Source: Periplaneta americana (Eukaryota > Arthropoda > Insecta > Blattodea > Blattidae). From it: a stretch of DNA of 64,000 nucleotides. The notes under the pieces are model-generated. The model saw only the letters and a list, made by a program, of their open reading frames with translations. It did not search any database and had not been told where the DNA came from. The DNA lies in contig NC_091125.1 of assembly GCF_040183065.1 (NCBI RefSeq), forward strand, positions 129,835,121 through 129,899,120, in the 5' to 3' direction. The position numbers were made by a program, and so were the translations under genes. Positions 55,510 through 64,000 of the stretch are shown here, piece by piece; position 1 is the first letter of the stretch, and each line of letters opens with the position of its first letter.

Positions 55510-56085
55510 AAGTGACATCAATCTTCATTATTGGGTTGTGTGAGCTTCTCATAAAGTTACCATTTATACAGCTTCGTCTGTAAACATTTCCATAGCACCT
55601 TCCACACTGGTGATATTCCCACCTCACGAAAGACTTTTTGTAACATGTTCATTGGAAACTGCAGAACATACGATCTTCTTCAGTGAACACAGACCACTAG
55701 TCATGACAAATTGGTGATGCCACTTGGGTATTGACTTCCTGACGGGTGCTTCATTTCCATATTTAGTTCGGAAAGAATTTACTTGCATAGCACAACCATT
55801 TCTCTACCAAATTTCAGGGCACGAAAAAATTATTCTGCATGCCATTGTTGTATTGTTGCAGACACGTAGGGAAAATGCAGTGAATGTATGTATCTAATGC
55901 TCTTCGTTTAACAATGAAATCATTCTCCTTCGTGCTTCCCAATATTTCTATGTGATGTCTTGAACTATATGAAGTGCTGTGCAGCTTGCCAGATAATCCA
56001 TATCCATTTTCTGCTCCTGACAGCAGAACAGACAATTTGGTGAAGTCAGTATACCGATTCTGTGGAGATGTTTACTTAATCGTGG
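55510..56085. other. Unassigned DNA
   Basis: Only short frames with no motif precede the LINE fragment. Confidence 0.35.
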
Positions 56086-56089
56086 CCAG

Positions 56090-56670
56090 CGAGCAGCCTG
56101 AACATAGCAACAGCAGATTTACGAGGAAGTTCAGGGATTGCACTAATTGCATGCTACTTTACACATCTCTATTACGACCTCTACTGCTTTATGCCTGTCC
56201 TGTCTGGGGAGGAGCTGCAACAAGTGACATTAAACACATCCAGCCATTTCAAAATAAAGTCCTACGAATTTCACTCAATTCTCCTTGGTTTGTCTGTAAA
56301 AGCCAACTACACAGAGAAACTGGTATTGACACAATCAAACAGTTTATTCATTCACAAGCTAAGAAGTTCTATGACAACCTAGAAAATGTTCCAGGCGCCA
56401 TCCATTACTCTCTCGGAAAGAAGTCCACATTTCCCACCAGAATCAAGAGCCGACTTCCAATGGACCTCATATTATAATCAAAATTTATCATCACACCAAC
56501 CTATGTAAACAATTATTTATTAACAATTATTTTTGTTCATTGAGGAGCCCAATCTAGGCTGCCTTCAATTCAGTGTCATATATTGTATTTATAATTTTTA
56601 GAAATGATCTTTATAGCGCTAAACGCGCTGATCGATCAATAAATTGTTAAAAAAAAAAAAAAGAAAAAGG
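56090..56670 (+). pseudogene. Jockey-type LINE 3' end with poly-A tail
   Basis: The frame gives LLYTSLLRPLLLYACPVWGG, then QPFQNKVLRISLNSPWFV, LHRETGIDTIKQFI and AKKFYDNLENVPG, ending at 56477. This is the polymerase C-terminal domain of Jockey-group LINEs ('LYK--IRP-L-YA-PVWG-A----LK-LQ--QNK-LR-I--APW-VRN--LH-DL-I'). A 3' UTR of about 170 bp follows, with AATAAA (about 56638) and an A-rich run (56650-56668). The segment is open but lacks the palm domain and endonuclease because of 5' truncation. Confidence 0.8.
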
Positions 56671-56679
56671 GATTAGACT

Positions 56680-57955
56680 ACAATGAAAACAAAACCAGAA
56701 GAGCTAGCCTTACATGCCACATGATTCATCATAGTTTATCCACCTCGCCATCCTATAAATTACAGAAAATGGGACTTTCTTTAGAGACAATGTGTACTAC
56801 TATATAATATGCTTTTTATATGTTACACTCAAACTATAGATACCTGTAAAAATGGTAAACTTTTTACTTATACCATTAAGATAAAATTTAATTTTAAGAT
56901 TTTATATTAGGCTAGAGTAGGCCAACATGTAAAATTAAATTTGTGGCCAACCCGAAAATTGTGTAATTTTTATGATGAATAAATCTATCCATATTATATA
57001 CCTGTCTCTTAATCTAATCCAATATAATCTGTCTGTCTGGCCATCTATCCAATCTGTCTGTCTATACATTCATTTATCCATTCATTTATTTACATAAGTA
57101 TTGTAGCTTTGAAGTGTGGAAAAAATCGAAAGTTACACAACACTGTACAATGCATAGTAAGTTAATTCATTTAATTTAAAGCATAAATTCATAAGTTGAA
57201 TAGAAGGAATGAGCATGGAGAAATTTTCTTAATTCTGTTCTGTCCCGAGCATTGTAGTAGCTTAGAAAAAGTTATACCCTAGGCAGAGGTATGGGGGAGG
57301 GAGGGGTGCCTGGGAACTAGGGTGATCCAAAAAAGTGCAAGGTACAAATATATTTCTCCTCAAGGCAGATCTTGTTCCTTACATAAAATGAATAAGCCTA
57401 GCAAAAACGTCTAGTCATTTGGACTACATTTAGGTGGTCGCAACCATATTTTGTAAATACATTTGAAAATCTACAAAAATCATGTTCATTGTTTACATAT
57501 AACGAAGTTTACTTAACAAATTTGAAGAAAAACGAATTATCACCATCAACGTCAATAGCATTATATTCATTAGATCAGTTTCATACACAATACTTCTCGA
57601 TCACTTTTGAAGCAAGGCATACTTGGAAGGATTAGGGTGCACCTTTCTATGGAGCTCCACCAGGCGCAGAAGTTACTGCTTCTGGGTCTCACCTTTTGTC
57701 AGATTTTGATTATGGTACTGGATCAGGTCGATCAGGCACAGTCGTTTACCATTTTCATTTTTCCAGCTTTCTCCTGGAGTAACTTGTAGGTTGCATCCTC
57801 TGGCCACTGACTGGGTTCCTTGAGCAAGAAGCTCCCTGCTGATATTTTCTTGCTGTTGTCCAAGAGAACATCAACGATGTTTGCGTTTTTCTCTGTGACA
57901 GGAATCTAGGATGCTGGCAGTAACAAACAACTTTCCATCCAGTCGTTTAAGTCCT
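56680..57955. other. Unassigned DNA
   Basis: A low-complexity CTGT/CATT stretch lies at 57020-57095. There is no coding motif. Confidence 0.35.
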
Positions 57956-57959
57956 TTGA

Positions 57960-58590
57960 TTTTGGTCGACAGAAGTGAATTTTTCTGCATTCTGGATTTC
58001 ATTTCGATGTCGAAATCTACATCGAACATTGCTAGTCTGACAAGTTATGTGAAGTATAAAAAAAAAAACAGATTTTACTTGAAGGTGTTGAGAGCCACAT
58101 CGACCACTAGTCGGTCCTGGAACTCCATTAATGCTATGAGGAAGGCTCGGTCATTCAGCAGAGCCTCTGCAGCAAGACGAGCTTTGTGCCAATATTTTAT
58201 ATACATGAGCGCCACGAACTGACAATTTTTTAGATCTTTCTCTTCACGAGAGGTAAGTTTGCTCTGATCCCTAAGAGGAAGATTTTTAGGGAATAAATGG
58301 CCTTGGCCATCCATCTTGCATGATGAGTTGCAGATCATATTATAATTTCGTGAATGCACTAGTGAAAGCCACACCTGGTTGCAACCCCTATATATAATCT
58401 ACTTTGGCTGATTTTTTTTGCAACATTTATTTCAGTTAAGTGAATAAAGGCAAGCTTGAGGAAGAACGAAATTTTGGGAAATGCAGTAGTGTCAGCCACT
58501 CTGAAAAGTCTTAATGAAAGCACACCACGAAAGTTCTCTGCCAAAGCTTTGATTTCAAGCCAGTTTTTGCCGTGTTTAACTGCGTTTCTT
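57960..58590 (-). pseudogene. Insect repeat-associated protein of the HARWMAKAIYSLK family
   Basis: Minus-strand frames give ENFRGVLSLRLFRVADTTAF (58540 side), then HHARWMAKAIYSLKIFLLG (about 58330-58274), KIVSSWRSCIYNIG-type residues and LLSTKIKGLKRLDGKLFV (about 57980-57930). The H-A-R-W-M-A-K-A-I-Y-S-L-K block recurs in uncharacterised, multi-copy proteins of aphids and other insects in my recollection. Its biochemical role is unknown to me, and it is probably carried by a mobile element. Several stops and frame changes show this copy is dead. Confidence 0.45.
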
Positions 58591-58599
58591 ATTTCGCCA

Positions 58600-59885
58600 A
58601 ATATTTTTTTTGGCGTCCAGTATGTAGGCCTATAACTTAGCCGTCATACATTTTTAACGATAGTGACTGGCATGCCAGTTTGTTGTAGTTTACTTCATAT
58701 TACTTATCCTCTTTGTATGAGCACTACTACTTTGTATGCGTAGAACAAAACTCGCCAGTTTGATCCAAATTTTGTTTGATTTTGAAGGAGTGAGCACTAA
58801 ACCCATTTCTGGCAAGCATCACTTTCTGAAAAGACCACATTTTAATGCATATCTAGGACAACAAAATTCATCATATAAATCATCATTCACGGCAAAATGA
58901 AATGTTTGGAATAAAGGTTTTTATATTATGCAAAAATAAGGGGGGTAAAATGCTCTAAAGCTGGATCTACACGGTTCAATTTTCCATGCGCGTACGCATG
59001 TAATCTGGAAAGAATATTGTTTAAAACGAGCGTTCAATTAAGATGCATGAAGATGATGTTCTACATGGTGCGCCGTTTTGAACGTCATAATTAATTACTA
59101 TTAAATATCAATCTTGCATTCATTGCTTGAATGCGTAAAGTTGAAAGAAAAGTTGAACCGCGTAAATGTACCTAAAGAGAAGAAAAACACGTGAGCCGGG
59201 AGACTGCTTAAAATTGAGATCAGTATATGGGAGGGTTGATAGTTTATATTTTTTTCAGTAACTTTTATGTTTGATTTCCTTAGAGAAAACTTAGGGTTAG
59301 AAGAGAGATTCTAACTCGTTCGTAGGGATAGATTTTCTTTTTGTTGGCATCGTGTTTAAATTATTCAATGTCATATTGGCTACCCTGCTTGCTTTATTGC
59401 ACTTGTTTGAGAGATCTGTGACCAGCATTGTGCTTGGAATATGTGTAATTATTGACAATTATAACCTCAAAGAAGTTTCAATGTTGCTTATAACACCAAT
59501 AGGTAATATGTCTGACATTTTATTTGGTAAAGCAATAGAAATATATTATAATAAGTATCAGTTCTTTATAATACATTTTACCTACATTACTTTTAAGTAA
59601 GAAATGACTTCTGAGTGGCCATAGATTTTAATAGCTTTTGCGAAGTTTGTATTTTATTTATTCTAATGTAATTATAAACAGTTCCACTAAATATAAACTA
59701 TTGATAAAAGTAATGAGCTGAAGTTGTCAACTTGTGTTGTACGTGAAGACAATCGAAATGGAATATAGGTCGTTATTAGAGAGCGGATTAAATTGATTGA
59801 TTCCTTGAATTCTAAGTGCTAACGCACGGAAAGTTTAGGTGATTTTTACGTTAAAATCGTGTTTTTGATTCAGAGAAAATGCTCG
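58600..59885. other. Unassigned DNA
   Basis: An 82-codon plus frame (59352-59600) is hydrophobic but unrecognised. GGATCTACACGGTTCAA at about 58964 looks like a MITE end without a clear partner. Confidence 0.35.
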
Positions 59886-59899
59886 TCCTTTACAAAATA

Positions 59900-60158
59900 G
59901 TCCACACCTGTGGAGTAACGGCCAGCGCGTCTGGCCGCGAAACCAGGTGGCCCGGGTTCGAATCCCGGTCGGGGCAAGTTACCTGGTTGAGGTTTTTTCC
60001 GGGGTTTTCCCTCAACCCAATATGAGCAAATGCTGGGTAACTTTCGGTGTTGGACCCCAGACTCATTTCACCAGCATTATCACCTTCATTTCATTCAGAC
60101 GCTAAATAACCTAGATGTTGATACAGCGTCTTAAAATAACCCTATAAAATAAAATAAA
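59900..60158 (+). repeat. tRNA-derived SINE (family 4), second copy
   Basis: It is nearly identical to 24863-25128, with a perfect B-box GGGTTCGAATCCCGG. TTTACAAAATA flanks it (59889-59899, 60159-60169). The tail is AAATAAAATAAA-like. Confidence 0.9.
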
Positions 60159-60579
60159 TTTACAAAATATACTATCGTGGCTCACTGAAGTATAGCGCTT
60201 TAAATATTAAATCATCGCCACAAAAAGTACCAAAAATCCTTTATAAATTCGACGATTTTCACTTCCAAAATCACTCGGACTTCCCGTGCTCTAGTTTCGC
60301 TGCGGGAGTGGAGAGTAATGCAAAGATGGAAATATTACGGGGATAAACTCCAGAACACGGATTGCACCCTTCCCCTCTACCCACACCACACCTACCTTAC
60401 AACAAGCAAAGATTGTCCCTCTAGTAGCCTAATCGTAACAACAATAAATTAATATACCGGTAAGGTAAAAGTCTAAGATCAAAGGTGTCTTTTTGTACAT
60501 ACTAGTTAGTGCAGTCATATGGAGCAATTGTATGGTAGTAATAAGTTGGTTATTTCGTTATTGTGTTTTCAGTGACATA

Positions 60580-61119
60580 ATGCCAAAGATTAAGAGCTTA
60601 AAAAGTGAAATATTGAACCGTCGTATAGATGAGTTTGGCAGCGATGTCTTCAGCACCGATGGAGAAGTCATCACATGCAATATGTGTAAATCGGAGATAA
60701 AAGCCACGAAGAAATCGGCCCTACAACAACATTGTAATACTGCAAAACACAAGCAAAGTGTTAAACAGATGACAAAAGCATCATACACGTTTCCAAATAA
60801 GATATTTTGCAGGGACTTGTGTAATATGATGGTTCGTGCGGACATTCCGTTTAAGAAATTGAATAATCCATACTTTCGAGAATTTTTAGAAAAATATACA
60901 ACACAACACATTCCCAGTGAGTCATCGATTCGTAAAAACTATTTCCCCCTTTGCTACGAGGATGTTGTCAACAAGATCAGAGAAAATGTGGGTGACAACA
61001 AAATCTTCGTTTCCAATGATGAAGCTACAGATGTCACTGGCAGGTACGTGGCGAATATAGTTGTAGGAATACTCTCACCGATCTGTCTAGGAAAGAATAT
61101 GGTAATTACTTTCCGATAA
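60580..61119 (+). CDS. hAT/CGBP1-like zinc-finger protein, 5' exon or truncated gene
   Basis: The frame from the ATG at 60580 reads MPKIKSLKSEILNRRIDEFG, then CNMCKSEIKATKKSALQQHC and AKHKQ, a C-x2-C-x(~14)-H-x5-H zinc finger like that of BED/CGG-binding-protein-1 relatives. LCNMMVRADIPFKKLNNPYF, then IPSESSIRKNYFP and SNDEATDVTGRYVANIVVG follow, the N-terminal part of hAT-type transposase-like proteins. The upstream in-frame ATG (60493) is less likely because TTATTGTGTTTTCAG just before 60571 looks like a splice acceptor. The similarity stops near ATGGTAATT (about 61098), which could be a donor site. If so, further exons lie beyond the mariner at 61172. No stops interrupt it. Whether it is a host gene or a young hAT is undecided. 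Confidence 0.6.
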   Translation: MPKIKSLKSEILNRRIDEFGSDVFSTDGEVITCNMCKSEIKATKKSALQQHCNTAKHKQSVKQMTKASYTFPNKIFCRDLCNMMVRADIPFKKLNNPYFREFLEKYTTQHIPSESSIRKNYFPLCYEDVVNKIRENVGDNKIFVSNDEATDVTGRYVANIVVGILSPICLGKNMVITFR

Positions 61120-61171
61120 TCCGCCCTTCTTTTACTTATAACATCTTTGCATTCACTTGCATCTTAATGTA

Positions 61172-62488
61172 CGAGGCACATCCAAAAAGTAAGTTTCCCT
61201 ATTTAAAAAAAAAAAAGAGCACACACATTCAGGAAAACATTTATTGGCAACAGGTACAGCAGTGTTTCAGCTATTTTTCAACATAGCCACCATCAGAATT
61301 GAGACACTTGTCGTATCGTGGGATCAACTTTTGTATCCCTCTGTCGTAGAACTCTGCCACCTGTGAATGGAACCAGCGTGTGACAGACGTCTTCAGCTCT
61401 TCGTCGTTGCCAAAACGCTCACCGGAGGACAGGAATTTCTTGAGGTGCAAGAAAACGTGAAAATCGCTGGGAGCAAGATCAGGACTGTAGGGTGGGTGAT
61501 CAAACAACTCCCAGCCAAATTCCGTCAAAACAGCTGCTGTGCGCCGAGCTGTATGTGGACGAGCATTGTCATGGAGGGGCACAGCACTTGCAGTAAGCAT
61601 TCCACGCCTCTTGTTTTGAATGGCACGTCGCAATTTTCGCAGTGTTTCACAGTAACGGTCAGCGTTCACTATTTCACCTCTTGGAAGGAAGTCAATGAGC
61701 AGAATGTCCTTCCTGTCCCAGAACACCGTGCACATCACTTTCTGTACTGACAGCGTCTGTTTGAATTTCGTCCTGACCGGAGATCCACTATGCCGCCAAT
61801 GCATTGACTGCTGCTTGGTTTCCGGGGTGAAGTGCGAAATCCAAGTCTCATCACCCGTGACGATCCTGTCGAGGAACTCGTCGCCGTCATCGTGATACTG
61901 TTGCAGAAATGTCAATGCTGCTCCTAAACGTTGCATTTTGTGTTCGGGTGTCAGGTTTTTCGGCACCCACCTGGCACATACTTTTTTGAACAGCAGGTGC
62001 TTAGTGACAATCTCATGCAACAAGGATCGCGATATCTACGGAAAATGACTGCTCAGCTCCGTAATCGTGAAGCGACGGTTCTCCATGATGCACTGCCGCA
62101 CCAGCTCAACACGATCATCATTGATGCGCTCTTCATCATGGACACTTTGACGACCTTCGGAAAATTGCCTACACCAGCGACGCACCATCTGCTTACTCAT
62201 GATTTTCGGCCCATAGACGTGACAGAGCTCCCGATGAATTTCAATTGGCGCAATGCTTTGTGCATTAAAGAACTTTATCACCGACCGAACTTCGCAGGTG
62301 GCGGGAGAAGGAATAAGAGCTTTCATTTCGGACCACTGCTGCCACGCTACTGGCACCAGGTGGGACCTGTCCGGGTGGCATATGATTGGTACGTCATAAG
62401 ATCTGTTACGCATGCGCAATTGACACGGCTAATTACGTTTACTTTCAAGGGGAAAAAATCGGGAAACTTACTTTCTGGATGCGCCTCG
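61172..62488 (-). mobile_element. Mariner transposon, full length
   Basis: Ends CGAGGCACATCC (61172) and, reversed, CGAGGCGCATCC (62488) are inverted over about 30 bp and flanked by TA (61170-61171, 62489-62490). The 1317-bp length and single gene are typical of mariner. It belongs to the same broad family as the foldbacks at 31383 and 36989, which share CGAGGCRCRTCC ends and the transposase N-terminus. Confidence 0.9.
61271..62419 (-). pseudogene. Mariner DD34D transposase with one in-frame stop
   Basis: The protein begins MKALIPSPATCEVRSVIKFF. Its helix-turn-helix (HTH_48) includes IAPIEIHRELCHVYG and MVRRWCRQFSEGRQSVHDEE. The usual SGRPS-like residues after HDEER are missing, a small deletion. 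TAG (about 62038) interrupts after TITELSSHFP, and the same frame resumes with SRSLLHEIV. Catalytic residues are all present: VTGDETWISHF, PLHDNARPHTA and YSPDLAPSDFHVF, with 34 residues between the last two Asp. The end is GGYVEK and a stop at 61271. The enzyme cuts and pastes at TA sites. It is unusually well preserved for this window. Confidence 0.9.
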
Positions 62489-62490
62489 TA

Positions 62491-63020
62491 TCATAAAGTA
62501 ACTACCCCTCTATGTTCCTCTCCTTTTTTATTACCTACAACCCACGTTTAACTACCTATTGGTACTAGCTAGTACTGCAACTAAACTTATGTTACCATAA
62601 CTTATTTCATTATTTTATATTTTTATTACAAGTACGTCTTACCTCAGATGAATTCGAACTCACTACCTCTCGTAGATAAGAGTCAATCCATGTAACTCTA
62701 CACTGTATAAGAAATTTTCATTTAAAATTGTTTTTCCGTGAAAGTATGTTGAGATACATTTTAAGAGGTCCTAGTTCATGTTGCTAACGGTGATGTGGGT
62801 CAGGTGGGTTATTCTGTCTCAGGCCAAACTCAGGTCCCAACCCTAGATGAGTACATAAATCCCGGGACCCATAGTTGGGCTAATAGTCCTTAAATGCCAT
62901 ATCAGTACCTACCTTGAAGACTTCATCCCAGTCAATTTTTTAACTATGGCAAATTATATATGAAATGGTGGGATGGAGTGTGTTGGTGGAATGAGTCAAC
63001 CAGTAATATCCCGAGAATAA
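62491..63020. other. Unassigned DNA
   Basis: No coding motif. If the zinc-finger gene upstream has more exons, none is evident here. Confidence 0.35.
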
Positions 63021-63030
63021 TTCTCTACAA

Positions 63031-63265
63031 AATTTTAAATTAACATGGTTTATTTAATGATGCTCACAACTGCAGAGGTTATATCAGCATCGCCGGTGTG
63101 CCGGAATTTTGTCCCGCAGGAGTTCTTTTACATGCCAGTAAATCTACTGACATGAGTCTGTCGCATTTAAATACACTTGAATGCCGTCGACCTGGGCCAA
63201 GATCGAACCCACAACCTCGAACATAGAAGGCCAGCGCTATACCCAGTATGCTACAGAAGCCGACT
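63031..63265 (-). repeat. tRNA-derived SINE (family 2) with target duplication
   Basis: Full-length relative of 8503-8735, with TTCTCTACAA on both sides (63021-63030, 63266-63275). The reversed B-box AAGATCGAACCC lies near 63199. Confidence 0.85.
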
Positions 63266-63469
63266 TTCTCTACAATACCTGCTTTGGCAGCCACAATAAA
63301 ATTCCATCATGATCAGGCTGGATGCTGAAGCAGTGCTCGCTAGTGCTGAGCCACAGATGCACCTTGGTGTTTGATATTAGTATATTGTAGCACCAATGCA
63401 TTGTATAAATATGGGTCTTCAAAAAGAAGGAAACAGTTCATTCAGAAGGACTAAAAAATAAAATAATAA

Positions 63470-64000
63470 GTACTTACTTACTTATTGGCTTTTAAGGAAC
63501 CCGGAGGTACATTGCCGCCCTCACATAAGCCCGCCATTGGTCCCTATCCTGAGCAAGATTAATCCAGTCTCTACCATCATATCCCACCTCCCTCAAATCC
63601 ATTTTAATATTATCTTCCCACCTACGTCTCGGCCTCCCCAAAGGTCTTTTTCCCTCCGGCCTCCCAACTAACACTCTATATGCATTTCTGGATTCTCCCA
63701 TATGTGCTACATGTCCTGCCCATCTCAAACGTCTGGATTTTATGTTCCTAATTATGTCAGGTGAAGAATACAATGCGTGCAGCTCTGCGTTGTGTAACTT
63801 TCTCCATTATCCTGTAACTTCATCCCTCTTAGCCCCAAATATTTTCCTAAGAACCTTATTCTCAAACACCCTTAATCTCTGTGCCTCTCTCAAAGTGAGA
63901 GTCCAAGTTTCACAACCATACAGAACAACCGGTAATATAACTGTTTTATAAATTCTAACTTTCAGATTTTTTGACAGAAGACTAGATGACAAAAGCTTCT
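63470..64000 (-). pseudogene. LINE polymerase C-terminus, running off the window edge
   Basis: The minus strand gives LYGCETWTLTLREAQRLRVF, then NKVLRKIFGAKRDEVTG, a stop, WRKLHNAELHALY, RRLRWAGHVAHMG and GRPEGKRPLGRPRRRW. This is the terminal part of a LINE polymerase of the group whose tails also lie at 15126 and 27046. The GETW-type motif and 'WAGHV-RM' are standard in that position. One stop (about 63807) and the later frame join show decay within the window. The 3' end is an (AAGT)n-like tail at 63470-63482. The catalytic domain, if present, lies beyond 64000. Confidence 0.85.

Noticed and set aside
58964..59170. Possible MITE with CTACACGGTTCAA ends
   Set aside because: The candidate right end (TTGAACCGCG near 59152) matches only about eight bases, and no target duplication is visible.
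1..64000. Endogenous viral element or host multi-exon gene
   Set aside because: No capsid, polymerase or helicase motifs of viruses were recognised. Apart from 60580-61119, no frame shows conserved non-transposon protein motifs with plausible splice sites.

Overview
This window reads as arthropod, almost certainly insect, intergenic or intronic DNA built from layers of transposable elements. It is AT-rich and has no long conserved host gene. It carries tRNA-derived SINEs, LINE 3' fragments, Penelope-like elements (PLEs), Tc1/mariner, pogo, hAT, Harbinger-like and Mutator-like elements. The SINE at 24863-25128 and 59900-60158, and the LINE tails at 15126, 27046 and 63470, look like families I associate with cockroaches and termites (Blattodea). 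That assignment is recollection, not a search result.

Layout. 1-2660: a PLE inverted pair cut by the window edge, a Harbinger-like element (353-1183), a PLE foldback with an 11-bp target duplication (1892-2405) and a SINE. 2660-7800: unannotated AT-rich DNA. 7806-11551: a Tc1-type remnant, two tandem SINEs sharing one target duplication, a decayed mariner and a MITE. 13.4-21.5 kb: LINE tails, a pogo element with a PCNA-box-like tail, mariner scraps, a hAT MITE, a Mutator-like remnant and a deleted Tc1/mariner relative. 22.9-40.3 kb: a nearly continuous run of large palindromes, several nested in one another. 40.8-46.6 kb: a hAT element and a LINE reverse-transcriptase fragment. 46.7-53.7 kb: a DUF4817 fragment, a pogo/psq-type transposase, a PLE pair, a nearly intact Tc1 element and small foldbacks. 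53.8-60.2 kb: decayed transposase and LINE pieces and a SINE. 60.5-64 kb: the best open reading frame (an hAT/CGBP1-like zinc-finger exon), a mariner with one visible in-frame stop, a SINE and a LINE tail at the edge.

The main pattern is palindromy. At least seven loci hold PLE-derived sequence joined head to head with both 3' ends pointing outward. Each carries a hammerhead-ribozyme-like core (CTGA-N-GA, one extra base, stem II, GAAA) near an outer end. Four of these loci have clear target-site duplications, so they look like single insertion units rather than later rearrangements, and in those four one end carries an unpaired extension of about 35-50 bp. Other families (mariner, DUF4817-type, unclassified) also form foldbacks here. 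In two palindromes, one arm preserves the empty site of an element inserted in the other arm.

No functional cellular pathway can be reconstructed. Only the zinc-finger ORF at 60580-61119 is a plausible candidate for a gene under selection, and it too may be transposon-derived. All boundaries were read by eye; percent identities, copy numbers and family names need alignment against a repeat library.
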